Of a stretch of 22,237 nucleotides of DNA, positions 13,286 to 20,751 are shown one piece after another. A model generated the notes under the pieces. It ran no database searches. It saw nothing but the letters and a program-made list of their open reading frames with translations, and had not been told where the DNA came from. The stretch is from RGIG3178 sp964533965 (lineage in GTDB: Bacteria; Bacillota; Clostridia; Christensenellales; QAND01), in assembly GCA_964533965.1 (NCBI GenBank), contig CAZHNN010000028.1:1-22237 (forward strand), written 5' to 3'. The first letter of the stretch is position 1, and each line of letters starts with the position of its first letter. The translations under genes were made by a program, and so were the position numbers.

Positions 13286-14824
13286 TTAATAGACATCGTA
13301 TTGATTGTCGTATTCGATTTTCCACAAATCATCATCCTTTAGCGGATGATTGACTTTTGATGCCAGGTTCCGGCATGCGATTTTCAGCTCATTGAGCGCA
13401 TCGACAAGCTTTTTCCCTTCCCCTTGCAGACTCTTAGCCTTGGCATACAGCGTCTTTACTTCCAGGAACTTCTCATAGATATCATAGGTGGTGGTCAACG
13501 AAGCATGCTGCACCGATCCGCTGCTGGTTGAAGGCGTAAAGGTTGCTGATGTGTTGGGGCTCGGATGTGGCGATGATGATGGCATCGGCTTAAACGATAC
13601 CGTAGGCGACGGCGTAGGCTTAGGCGATACTGTAGGCGACGGCGTAGGCACTGTACCGTTGTTGATCAAGCCTTGCACATGGTTGATCAGCGTCACAGCA
13701 TTGGGTTGATACACTTCGTACATCATGCCGCCCCATTTTTTCATGACGGCATCGTATCCATAGTCCTTGTAAGCTGAAACACTCACCCCGTAGACTTCCT
13801 TGATCAGAGCGACGCGCGCGGTTTGATCGGTGATGCAGAAATTATAGTTGAATACGCTTGCCATGGTGCCGCCCATGGAGTACATCTTGATGTTTTCCTC
13901 CTTGAGGTTGTAGGCGAACGAAGCGAGCGCAGCCGTCTGTCCAAGGGTGGTGTTGGTGACGACCTTGTTGCTTACGGAGTTGAGTATGCCAAGAACTTTA
14001 ACCCACTGGTTCTGCTGCTGCATCTTCTTAAAAATGGCCAGCAGCATCTTCTTTTGGCGATTGATACGGTTGAGGTCGCCGGGATCCTCCACGTTTTTTC
14101 GTACCCGGAAATAGTCCAACACAGCCTGCCCGTCCATATGCTGTATGCCTTTGGTATACGATCGACCGTTGATGGTGAAATCAATATCCAACTCGTAATC
14201 AACGCCGCCAATCGCGTTTACGAGATCCTTTACCACAGGCATCGTTACACCGTAATAGTAGTCTACCGGAATGCCGCCGAGCATCCACTTTGCAGCCTCC
14301 ATCACCTTGGGGAACCCCTTGGGATAGCCGCCGCCGCATTTCATGGCTGCGTTCAATTTGTATATCCCTTTAGCGTTGGGCATTTTAACGTAACTGTCGC
14401 GCGGCAAAGAGATCATATCCACTTTGTTGTTGTTGAAATCCACTGCCAGTATCATCATCACGTCGGCGTTGTATGTATCCTTCAGGGGCCAACCGTTTCG
14501 ATCCTCGGAATAATCCAGTCCGACAATTAGAATATTTACAACATTCTTCATAGTCGAAAAATCGGCCTGGCTGATGAGGTTCCCATATTCATCCACTTCC
14601 TGCGTTGCGGAAGCGGACGGCTTTGTAAACTGGCCTTCCGGGTTATTCATGATGTTTTTGAAATAGAAAAAGACACCGGCTCCTGCAGCAAATGCCACGA
14701 AGAGAATGGAAAGCAGCACAATCGCTGCGTTCTTTTTCCAGCGCTTGCCCTTTATCCTGCTTTCACTCTTGCTTTTTATTGCTTGAGGTGTCTGATTGCT
14801 TTCGCCATTTTCTCCACGTTTCAA
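13286..14824 (-). CDS. LytR-CpsA-Psr (LCP) family cell-wall polymer ligase, copy 1
   Basis: LCP enzymes transfer undecaprenyl-phosphate-linked polymers (teichoic acids, capsule) to peptidoglycan outside the membrane. The 512-residue protein has a lysine-rich cytoplasmic tail, one membrane segment (about 32-54) and the LCP domain (about 90-320) with VGLDYSEDR, DMISLPRDSYVKMP and FRVRKNVEDPGDLNRINRQ, which carry the Asp/Arg residues that hold the polyprenyl phosphate. A Pro/Ser/Thr linker follows (about 393-445) with a doubled PTPSPTVS(P/F)K unit, then a helical C-terminal extension ending NQYDVY. I chose TTG 14824: the paralogue also begins MKR, and GGAG lies 11 nt upstream. It is monocistronic, with its own promoter (14889-14917) and terminator. 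It shares most of its sequence with copy 2. Confidence 0.92.
   Translation of the reverse strand: MKRGENGESNQTPQAIKSKSESRIKGKRWKKNAAIVLLSILFVAFAAGAGVFFYFKNIMNNPEGQFTKPSASATQEVDEYGNLISQADFSTMKNVVNILIVGLDYSEDRNGWPLKDTYNADVMMILAVDFNNNKVDMISLPRDSYVKMPNAKGIYKLNAAMKCGGGYPKGFPKVMEAAKWMLGGIPVDYYYGVTMPVVKDLVNAIGGVDYELDIDFTINGRSYTKGIQHMDGQAVLDYFRVRKNVEDPGDLNRINRQKKMLLAIFKKMQQQNQWVKVLGILNSVSNKVVTNTTLGQTAALASFAYNLKEENIKMYSMGGTMASVFNYNFCITDQTARVALIKEVYGVSVSAYKDYGYDAVMKKWGGMMYEVYQPNAVTLINHVQGLINNGTVPTPSPTVSPKPTPSPTVSFKPMPSSSPHPSPNTSATFTPSTSSGSVQHASLTTTYDIYEKFLEVKTLYAKAKSLQGEGKKLVDALNELKIACRNLASKVNHPLKDDDLWKIEYDNQYDVY
13588..13647. repeat. Two tandem 30-bp units in the LCP copy 1 linker
   Basis: Units 13588-13617 and 13618-13647 differ at only a few bases (GCTTA(a/g)(a/g)CGATAC(c/t)GTAGGCGACGGCGTAG) and encode the repeated PTPSPTVS(P/F)K segment. 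Copy 2 of the gene lacks them, so they arose after the gene duplication. Confidence 0.85.
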
Positions 14825-14888
14825 TTCGTTACCCGCTCCGTCGATGCATTTTCTTCTTTGCCCGTCGTCCTATTTTCAACGGTAATTT

Positions 14889-14917
14889 ATTTTATCTCTC
14901 AATTCCGCTGAATACAA
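14889..14917 (-). promoter_or_regulatory. Promoter of LCP copy 1
   Basis: The minus strand has TTGTAT, 17 nt, then TAAAAT. The block TTGTATTCAGCG...GAGATA(a)AATAAATT is nearly identical to the one upstream of copy 2, which supports both as functional promoters. The -10 lies 65 nt before the start. Confidence 0.6.
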
Positions 14918-15105
14918 TCTGTTAAGGCTCGTTGGACTTAATCATCTTTATACCAGAATTCACAAAACCTTTCATAATATATTCATGATATAGCGTTTGA
15001 GAAACACATTCCAAACGTAATACAAAGCATGGTCCACATTCGTTGCAGTCATGCTATTTAATTTTGTCTTTTGCGCTATATTTTAGTCACTAAGCGTGTT
15101 AAGTA

Positions 15106-15135
15106 TTGACTGGGATATAAAAAAATCGGTAGAAT
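15106..15135 (+). promoter_or_regulatory. Plus-strand promoter-like sequence facing LCP copy 2
   Basis: TTGACT (5 of 6), 18 nt, TAGAAT (5 of 6). The only downstream features are an inverted repeat at 15154-15168 and the 3' end of the oppositely oriented LCP gene, so a transcript from here would be antisense. The longest frame in it, MKSGQMQKEIALTD, has no RBS. Confidence 0.4.
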
Positions 15136-15245
15136 TTTTGCAGTGTAAATTTGACGGATTTGATCCGTGACAGAATACGTTCTTCAGTTATAACGCTGTA
15201 TGGTATGAAAAGCGGACAAATGCAAAAGGAAATAGCACTTACCGA

Positions 15246-16664
15246 TTAATAAACATCGTATTGGTTCGTGTATTTAACCTCCCACTTGCTCTCGGATTTT
15301 AATGGATGATTTACCCTTAAAGCAAGATTGATACATGCATTTTTGAGATCTCCCAGCGCATTCACAAGGGTTTCTCCCTGCCCTGCCAAACTTTTTATTT
15401 TTGCATACAAGGTTTTTACTTCCTGAAGCTTTTTATTAATCTCATTGGAACCAGCTGCCATAACGACCCGATTGCCAGGTGATCCATTTGATGTTGGCGC
15501 ACTTGACGGAGTCGATGTAGGCAATGATCCTCTATCGATTAAATCCTGCACATAACTTATCAGGGCTGATGCGTTGGGCTGGTATACATCATACATCATT
15601 CCGGCCCATTTTTTCATAACGCCATCATAGTCGTAGTCTATGTAAGAGGGAACCGTGACCCCATATACCTCTTTTATAAGCGCCACGCGCGCTGCTTGGT
15701 CGGTGATGCAGAAATTATAATTGAATACACTCGCCATAGTGCCCCCCATGGAATGCATTTTGATGCTCTCATCTTTTAGGCCATAAGCCAACGAAGCGAG
15801 CGCGGTCGTTTGTCCTATGGTGGTATTGGTCATTACCTGGTCCTTTAAGGAACTCAGAATGGATGGCAGCTTGACCCATAGGTTCTGTTGTTGCATCTTT
15901 TTGAATATGGCAAACAACATCTTTTTTTGGCGATTTATTCGGTTTAGGTCGCCGGATTCTTCAATGTTCTTGCGTACCCGAAGATAATCCAATACGGCCT
16001 GCCCGTTCATATGTTGCATGCCTTTATTATACGAATGATTGTCAACAGAAAAGTCGAATTCCACTTCATAATCGATACCGCCGATCGTATTTACGAGATC
16101 CTTTATAACCGGCATCGTCACGCTATAGTAATAGTCTATCGGAATGCCACCAAGCATCCACTTGGCAGCCAATAATACCTCACTAAATCCTTGCGGATAA
16201 CCGCCGCCGCATTTCATAGCCGCATTGAGTTTATAAATTCCCGCGGCATTTGGCATCTGAACATAACTATCCCTTGGCAATGAGATCATATCGACCGTCT
16301 TGTTGTTGAAATCCACTGCCAACACCATCATCACATCGGTATTGTAAGTATGTTTTTGTGCCAATCCGCTGCGCTCTTCGTTATAATCAAGGCCAACAAG
16401 AAGAATATTAACAACATCTTTATTGGATGGATTACCGTTCTCAACCTGCGGCTTTGCAGAGACATTAAATTGTGATGCAGGATCGCTGACGATATGTTTG
16501 AAATAGAGATAGGCTCCGGCACCTGTGACAAGCACAACCGACAGTAAACAAACTAAGACGAGCATCAAGGTTTTTTTCCAGCGCTTTAACTTTTTCTTGG
16601 TTTTAATTTCATCACTTTTCAAATTTTTGGGTTTTTCATTTTTATCTTTTTTGAACCGTTTCAT
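15246..16664 (-). CDS. LytR-CpsA-Psr (LCP) family cell-wall polymer ligase, copy 2
   Basis: The 472-residue paralogue of the neighbouring LCP protein has the same order: a charged tail (1-28), one membrane segment (about 31-54), an LCP domain (about 82-315; VGLDYNEERSG, DMISLPRDSYVQMP, LRVRKNIEESGDLNRINRQ), a short Ser/Thr/Pro linker (about 383-405) and a C-terminal helix extension ending NQYDVY. The doubled linker unit of copy 1 is missing. ATG 16664 has GGAG at suitable spacing. The gene is more A/T-rich in the linker and N-terminal region than copy 1. Its promoter (16717-16745) matches that of copy 1, so the duplication included the control region. Confidence 0.92.
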   Translation of the reverse strand: MKRFKKDKNEKPKNLKSDEIKTKKKLKRWKKTLMLVLVCLLSVVLVTGAGAYLYFKHIVSDPASQFNVSAKPQVENGNPSNKDVVNILLVGLDYNEERSGLAQKHTYNTDVMMVLAVDFNNKTVDMISLPRDSYVQMPNAAGIYKLNAAMKCGGGYPQGFSEVLLAAKWMLGGIPIDYYYSVTMPVIKDLVNTIGGIDYEVEFDFSVDNHSYNKGMQHMNGQAVLDYLRVRKNIEESGDLNRINRQKKMLFAIFKKMQQQNLWVKLPSILSSLKDQVMTNTTIGQTTALASLAYGLKDESIKMHSMGGTMASVFNYNFCITDQAARVALIKEVYGVTVPSYIDYDYDGVMKKWAGMMYDVYQPNASALISYVQDLIDRGSLPTSTPSSAPTSNGSPGNRVVMAAGSNEINKKLQEVKTLYAKIKSLAGQGETLVNALGDLKNACINLALRVNHPLKSESKWEVKYTNQYDVY

Positions 16665-16716
16665 TGCTCACTCCGAAGATTTGCTTTAACTCATTTAGGC
16701 TGCCAATACACAATTT

Positions 16717-16745
16717 ATTCTATCTCGGAAACTCGCTGAATACAA
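16717..16745 (-). promoter_or_regulatory. Promoter of LCP copy 2
   Basis: The minus strand has TTGTAT, 17 nt, then TAGAAT. The block TTGTATTCAGCG...CGAGATAGAATAAATT matches the promoter block of copy 1. The -10 lies about 53 nt before the start. Confidence 0.6.
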
Positions 16746-16880
16746 GATATTTTAAATGTATCATATATCATCTTTTGCTTTAAAAACTACTCGAATCAGT
16801 GTACAACTATTTTTGTGATCAGTCTGCATTACCACGCGAATAAATCGGTAAAAGCAAACAGATATTTAGTTTGGAGCCTC

Positions 16881-16908
16881 TTGACAGGGCGCGGTTTCCG
16901 GTTATGAT
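16881..16908 (+). promoter_or_regulatory. Strong sigma-A-type promoter of the DUF5685 operon
   Basis: TTGACA (perfect), 16 nt, TATGAT (5 of 6), 88 nt upstream of the DUF5685 start. Confidence 0.8.
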
Positions 16909-16996
16909 GCAGTAGTATGGATAAAATGCAAATGCTACCACCCAAAGGCTGGCATCCATAGGACTGCCATGATAGAATGTAATTTGGAGGTATGAT

Positions 16997-17839
16997 ATGT
17001 TTGGCTATGTCTGCCCCGTCAAGGACATGCCGGACGAGGCGGCCCAAAGCGCATATCAGGCAGCGTATTGCGGCGTTTGCCGTAACATGGGTGTTTTGTC
17101 GCGTTTTGCAATATCCTATGAATGTGCGTTTCTGGCGCTTCTATACGATGGACTGACCGGCATGCCGACTGTATGCAATCGCCCATGCCGCGCCATTCCG
17201 ATTCGGCGCAAAAAAATGGCTCTGGGGGACAACGAGAGCTACGCCGCGGACGTCAACACCTTGCTTGCCTATCATAAGTTTCGCGATGATGTTCGTGACC
17301 ACGGCGGCTTCAAGTCGCGGTTGTTCTGCTCTTTGTTAAGCCCGTACAAAAGCGCTGTGGTTAAGCGCAGGCCGGAGATAGCCGCGCTGATTGAGGAGAA
17401 ACTTGGCATTTTGTACGAGCTCGAACAGCAAAATTCCCATGACGTGGAGAAGCTGTGCGAACCGTTTGCCGAGTTGCTGCAGGGCGTTGGCGCTCCCGGG
17501 TTCGACAAGGAAGGCGCACTCGGCCGCTTTTTCTACGATCTTGGGCGATGGATCTATATCGTTGATGCGCTTCTGGATTATGAAGGCGATCTGAAAGCAA
17601 ACCGATTCAATCCGCTTTTTGGCTATGGGAGCCTGAATGAAGCGAGAAAAGCGATGGAATTTTCACTCTGGCACGGTTTAAGCAGGATGGAACTGCAGCT
17701 TGAGATGCTGCACCCAACCGAACCGACTCTCAGAGTTTGCAAACACATCCTATACGACGTATTGCCCGCGCATACCATGCGCGCACTTGGCCAAGAAGGA
17801 GGTCGGGAAACTGAATCCCTATCAGGTACTGGGCGTTAA
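16997..17839 (+). CDS. DUF5685 family protein
   Basis: The 280-residue protein matches the DUF5685 family, which begins MFGYV and carries a YCGVC motif near residue 25 (here Cys25, Cys28). Further cysteines are Cys6, Cys43, Cys60 and Cys64, so metal binding is plausible. The rest is mostly helical (DLGRWIYIVDALLDYEGDLKAN). No membrane segment or known catalytic motif is visible. GGAGG is 6 nt before the ATG. In Clostridia this family is commonly encoded beside a J-domain protein, as here, and the 29-nt overlap suggests translational coupling. The function is unknown; a maturation or chaperone role together with the J-protein is an inference. Confidence 0.85.
   Translation: MFGYVCPVKDMPDEAAQSAYQAAYCGVCRNMGVLSRFAISYECAFLALLYDGLTGMPTVCNRPCRAIPIRRKKMALGDNESYAADVNTLLAYHKFRDDVRDHGGFKSRLFCSLLSPYKSAVVKRRPEIAALIEEKLGILYELEQQNSHDVEKLCEPFAELLQGVGAPGFDKEGALGRFFYDLGRWIYIVDALLDYEGDLKANRFNPLFGYGSLNEARKAMEFSLWHGLSRMELQLEMLHPTEPTLRVCKHILYDVLPAHTMRALGQEGGRETESLSGTGR
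17796..17813 (+). promoter_or_regulatory. RBS that defines a CTG start for the J-domain gene
   Basis: AAGGAGG (17796-17802) is a full-strength SD, placed 8 nt before CTG 17811 (17803-17810). The next codons give NPYQVLGV, the usual start of this J-domain family. No ATG, GTG or TTG in frame lies after the SD at a usable distance. Confidence 0.7.
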
Positions 17840-18446
17840 GCCCGGAGCAAGCGAAGAAGAAATCAAACATGCGTACAGAACGCTTGCTAAAAAGTGGCAT
17901 CCCGATCAGTATGCCAACACGCCGCAATACGATGTGGCGATGGAGAAGATGAAGGAAATAAACGCCGCCTATGACGCGCTTACCGGTAAGAACGCGGATT
18001 CCAACGGTGCGGGCGGCTTTTATTACAATACCTATGATGGCACCTCGAACGCATATACAAATGCCTATGAAGATCATTCGCAGAGCGGTGAGGAAAGCGA
18101 TGCACGCGCACGCGTGCGCATGATGATTCAGATGGGCGATCTGCGTTCGGCAGAACAACTGTTGGTGCGGCTGTCGGTTCGCAATGCCGAATGGTACTAT
18201 CTGATGGGCATCGTGCTGGCCAACACAGGCCGCTATGATTCCGCACGCATCCACTTCAACCAGGCGGTGGAAATGGATCCCACCAATTCGGAATACCGCA
18301 GCACACGGGATCAGTTTGAGGGGCAAAACGCAGGCTTCCGCGGCCGCACCTTTAACGGCGCGCAGGGGGATGCGTTCTGCCGGGCCATGCAATGCATGAT
18401 GATGTCCACCTGTTGCTTTCGCGGCATTCCATGCTTTTTCTGCTGA
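17811..18446 (+). CDS. J-domain (DnaJ-like) protein with TPR-like region and Cys-rich tail
   Basis: The 211-residue product is a J-domain co-chaperone that would stimulate a DnaK-type ATPase. The J domain (about 1-60) starts NPYQVLGV and carries KKWHPDQY, with the essential HPD at 30-32. A Gly/Tyr/Asn linker follows (about 64-95), then a two-helix TPR-like region (about 100-170; SAEQLLVRLSVRNAEWYYLMG...GRYDSARIHFNQAVEMDP). The tail is Cys/Met-rich (FCRAMQCMMMSTCC, ending CFFC), a known trait of this family that suggests membrane or metal contact. I read CTG as the start, based on the SD and the family N-terminus. It overlaps DUF5685 by 29 nt and precedes a membrane protein by 6 nt. Confidence 0.88.
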   Translation: MNPYQVLGVKPGASEEEIKHAYRTLAKKWHPDQYANTPQYDVAMEKMKEINAAYDALTGKNADSNGAGGFYYNTYDGTSNAYTNAYEDHSQSGEESDARARVRMMIQMGDLRSAEQLLVRLSVRNAEWYYLMGIVLANTGRYDSARIHFNQAVEMDPTNSEYRSTRDQFEGQNAGFRGRTFNGAQGDAFCRAMQCMMMSTCCFRGIPCFFC

Positions 18447-18452
18447 GTCGAG

Positions 18453-18962
18453 ATGAAACGTAATTACCACAGACGATTGATCCTCATAGGCTGGCTTTTC
18501 TCTGCGGCAACAGTCCTATATATGGCTCTATGTATGCTTCTGCCAAATGCGATGCAGCTTCCCTTTCTCATGCTCAGCAGCATTTTCACGGTACCGCTTA
18601 CGATGGAGTTCAATATCAAGGGCATGATCGCGCAAATTCTGGGGGTTAGCTTCGTTTGCGCTTTGCGTTTTGGCGTCGCAGTGGCAGCGCCTTACCTTCT
18701 GTTTTTAGGGTATTATCCTCCCCTAAAATTCCTCTGCGAGCAACGTGGAGGAATTACGGGATGGTTGAGCAAGCTGATGGCTTATTGCTTGGCAATTGGC
18801 GTTACGATGCGGATCTTCCCTACTCCGCTGTTCACCGCTTTCGCCTCGCTGTCGTGGTTTTTGTTTGTCTTATTGCTGCTTGCGCTGTTTGGTATTATGG
18901 ATATTATGGTTTCGATGTTTGCCGCGGCATACAACAGTGTGCTCAGGCGCAAACTGCTGTAG
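18453..18962 (+). CDS. Multi-pass membrane protein of unknown function
   Basis: The 169-residue protein has about four to five hydrophobic stretches (about 9-31, 35-60, 66-88, 108-122, 128-155), with a positively charged N-terminus (MKRNYHRR) and C-terminus. I recognise no family. It starts 6 nt after the J-domain stop and has a poor RBS (GAG at close distance), so coupling is likely. A terminator follows. It is third in the DUF5685/J-domain operon, so it may anchor or work with those proteins. Confidence 0.7.
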   Translation: MKRNYHRRLILIGWLFSAATVLYMALCMLLPNAMQLPFLMLSSIFTVPLTMEFNIKGMIAQILGVSFVCALRFGVAVAAPYLLFLGYYPPLKFLCEQRGGITGWLSKLMAYCLAIGVTMRIFPTPLFTAFASLSWFLFVLLLLALFGIMDIMVSMFAAAYNSVLRRKLL

Positions 18963-18977
18963 CATAGAGTTAAGAAA

Positions 18978-19016
18978 TAAAAAACCCGGAAAAGCAAAAG
19001 CAATCCGGGTTTTTTT
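18978..19016. terminator. Bidirectional terminator between membrane protein and ArsR gene
   Basis: ACCCGGA (18984-18990) pairs with TCCGGGT (19004-19010) around a 13-nt loop. T runs follow on the plus strand (19011-19016) and on the minus strand, so it can end both units. Confidence 0.85.
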
Positions 19017-19088
19017 CAATCCTTTCGGCTATAGAATCACTGCAAAAACGGTAACACGGCATCCTCTGGCTCAGCGTTTTTCGTTGCT

Positions 19089-19613
19089 TCAAAAAGAAAG
19101 ATGTTCCATCGCCATTCCGATAATCGCATTGATGTGCCAATCATCCAGTGAATAAAATATGTTTTTGCCGCTGCGCCGCATCTTCACAATACGCTGATGG
19201 TTCAAAACGCGTAGGTGGTTGCTGATGGCTGGCTGGCTTAGCTCGAGCAGCGTGCAAAGATCCGATACGCACATTTCCCGAATGCTCAGAGCTTGCAGCA
19301 GTCTCAGCCTCGTTCCATCCGAAAACGCCTTAAAGAAGTTGGATGCAAGCAGTGAGGATGGAAAATCCATGATGAGCGCACGCATCTGACCGATCGTACG
19401 CACCATGGTTTCAGGCTGGGACTCCCACCTTTGCTCCGAAGCAGGATGCGCATGAGTATTTTTAGATATATCTTCCTTGTTTGCGGTAATATCTGCGCTT
19501 AAAATGTCGATTGGATCAATGGACTGAGCCCCAACCGGATTGATTGCTGGCATTTCTATCAATGAATCTTCGATCATCAAGTCACGATCCTGCTCTGCGA
19601 TACCTTCTGACAT
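19089..19613 (-). CDS. ArsR/SmtB-family metal-type repressor with N-terminal extension
   Basis: The 174-residue protein has a winged-helix ArsR domain in its C-terminal half (about 88-170; FSDGTRLRLLQAL, SDLCTLLELSQPAISNHLRVLN). An alpha-3-site-like EMCVSDLC segment holds Cys115 and Cys120. The alpha-5 helix carries Asp158, His160 and His171 in the spacing of the zinc site of SmtB/CzrA (DxH, ten residues, H). The usual final Glu is replaced by Phe174 at the C-terminus. The first 75 residues are an acidic, probably disordered extension with His54 and His56, longer than usual for the family. ATG 19613 has AGGAGG 8 nt upstream. No metal transporter is adjacent, so its targets lie elsewhere or it controls itself. 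Confidence 0.85.
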   Translation of the reverse strand: MSEGIAEQDRDLMIEDSLIEMPAINPVGAQSIDPIDILSADITANKEDISKNTHAHPASEQRWESQPETMVRTIGQMRALIMDFPSSLLASNFFKAFSDGTRLRLLQALSIREMCVSDLCTLLELSQPAISNHLRVLNHQRIVKMRRSGKNIFYSLDDWHINAIIGMAMEHLSF

Positions 19614-19632
19614 CGGATGCGCCTCCTAAACA

Positions 19633-19671
19633 TTGCATCATAATATTATTATATATCTTTATGTTATGCAA
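19633..19671 (-). promoter_or_regulatory. Promoter and candidate ArsR operator
   Basis: The minus strand has TATAAT (19648-19653). It is bracketed by the inverted hexamers TTGCAT (19633-19638, plus strand) and ATGCAA (19666-19671), and it overlaps the palindrome ATAATATTAT (19640-19649). AT-rich imperfect palindromes over the promoter are usual for ArsR/SmtB autoregulation. The exact operator half-sites cannot be fixed. Confidence 0.45.
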
Positions 19672-19791
19672 CAGTTTTTGGCAAATTTTCCGATGATTGT
19701 AAAAAGAAAATGCCATATTCTAGGCTATCCTGATCTCTTTTCGCAATCGTTGACAAGATCAAACATTTATCATCAGTCCAAACAAGCATAC

Positions 19792-19827
19792 AAAAATCCC
19801 TGTCCGTTCGGAAACGAAACAGGGATT
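19792..19827 (-). terminator. Intrinsic terminator after the SLOG-like gene
   Basis: The minus strand has AATCCCTGT pairing with ACAGGGATT (9 bp), with an inner CGTT/AACG extension, followed by TTTTG. It begins about 28 nt after the stop. Confidence 0.75.
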
Positions 19828-19854
19828 CCGCGTTTTATCCGATAAACAGTAAAG

Positions 19855-20460
19855 CTATTGGAGCTTATCTGTTTGAATATGCGCTATTGTCAAGCCCTTT
19901 TCTTCCGCATTTTTCAATGCCTGAGGGGGTTTGTTGCTCTGGTATGCCACCAATATATGCGAGCAACAATCCTGGAGAGCCTGATTGACGATGTGCCTTG
20001 CCTTTCTTCCTCCGTTGCGTGAATCAGCATAGATAATAAGGTCGGCTTGTTTGTATAACGAAATGAAATCCTCATGAAAGAGCAATCCAATGTCCTTCTC
20101 CATTTCCGGATGAGTCAAACAAGCTATGAGTTTAAGGGGCTTGTCCGAAATGCTGCGGCGCGCTATCACACGTTCGGCAACCATCAGATCAATGCCCTGC
20201 TCCATCGGGCAGAGAAAATGCTTCATGCCAAGCTCTACCATATTGTCTACCCACAGGTTGACCAGGCGTCGCAGCATGGGCATACGCTTGCCGTTTGGAA
20301 GCATGCCATATGGGATCAGATCCTGAGAAAATCCATAACTGCAACAAGTCGTATTGCGATTTAGATTTAATGCTTTCAATTGGTCTTTAAACAATGTAAG
20401 CGCTTCTTCCTCGCTTACATCGGAAATGATATGGTAAGCATCTTCGACAGGAACAACCAT
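19855..20460 (-). CDS. SLOG-family-like protein (DUF1273-type)
   Basis: The 201-residue product resembles the SLOG superfamily (Rossmann-like proteins that bind nucleotides or sugar-nucleotides). It has a GFSQDLIP opening strand-loop, MELGMKHFLCPMEQGIDLMVAE-like central signature (the family has GMAxGxDLxxAE), LIACLTHPEMEKD and ADLIIYADSRNGGRKARHIVNQAL. The last is the phosphate-binding-like turn before a helix. ATG 20460 is preferred; a TTG 9 nt upstream would leave the RBS too close, while AAAGAAG sits 9 nt before the ATG. It has its own promoter candidate and terminator, so it is monocistronic. The ligand and role are unknown; some SLOG proteins act in defence or toxin systems, but no partner gene is present. 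Confidence 0.65.
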   Translation of the reverse strand: MVVPVEDAYHIISDVSEEEALTLFKDQLKALNLNRNTTCCSYGFSQDLIPYGMLPNGKRMPMLRRLVNLWVDNMVELGMKHFLCPMEQGIDLMVAERVIARRSISDKPLKLIACLTHPEMEKDIGLLFHEDFISLYKQADLIIYADSRNGGRKARHIVNQALQDCCSHILVAYQSNKPPQALKNAEEKGLTIAHIQTDKLQ

Positions 20461-20512
20461 GTCAATCAACTTCTTTCTGCAAGATATTCACGATTGTAGC
20501 AGATTTTCTAAA

Positions 20513-20542
20513 ATAATCCAGTATTTTTGTACAATACGTCAA
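20513..20542 (-). promoter_or_regulatory. Candidate promoter of the SLOG-like gene
   Basis: The minus strand has TTGACG (20537-20542, 5 of 6), 18 nt, GATTAT (20513-20518, 4 of 6). A second -10-like TACAAT lies nearer the gene without a -35. Confidence 0.35.
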
Positions 20543-20665
20543 AACTAGTACTATTTATTGTTTTTTTGACAATTTTCGACAGAATATTATGAAGAATTTT
20601 GGGTAAAAATGATGATTTTGTAAACCAAATTGATGCTTGCTGCACTTTTTTGTTAACCGACCGCA

Positions 20666-20701
20666 TAAAAACCGGCGAGCGGATATACATATCCGCTCGC
20701 C
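20666..20701 (-). terminator. Intrinsic terminator after the trpB2 gene
   Basis: GGCGAGCGGATAT pairs with ATATCCGCTCGCC (13 bp; 20674-20686 with 20689-20701). On the minus strand GGTTTTTAT follows. It begins 50 nt after the stop. Confidence 0.9.
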
Positions 20702-20751
20702 TTCCATCGGCCTGCCGGTGGGCACATATGACAGGCACATATATGATTTGT

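Larger units (their letters stand above)
14825..15245. other. AT-rich interval between the LCP paralogues
   Basis: This 421-nt stretch has no supported gene. It holds the promoter of LCP copy 1 (14889-14917), a plus-strand promoter-like pair (15106-15135) and a 6-bp inverted repeat ACGGAT-TTG-ATCCGT (15154-15168). The last could be a weak transcript end for copy 2 (no U run follows) or an operator. No strong terminator for copy 2 is visible. Confidence 0.5.
16665..16996. other. Divergent control region between LCP copy 2 and the DUF5685 operon
   Basis: This 332-nt gap has no gene. It holds the minus-strand LCP promoter (16717-16745), an AT-rich middle (about 16746-16810) and the plus-strand promoter of the DUF5685 operon (16881-16908) with an ~85-nt leader ending in GGAGG. 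I see no riboswitch or operator in it. Confidence 0.6.

Noticed and set aside
13588..13647. CRISPR-like direct repeats
   Set aside because: They are two adjacent 30-bp units in frame within an LCP gene, without spacers; they encode a Pro/Ser/Thr linker.
20566..20593. TTGACA-N16-TATGAA on the plus strand downstream of trpB2
   Set aside because: The -10 matches only 4 of 6, the region is very AT-rich, and there is no gene or structured RNA in that direction; likely chance.
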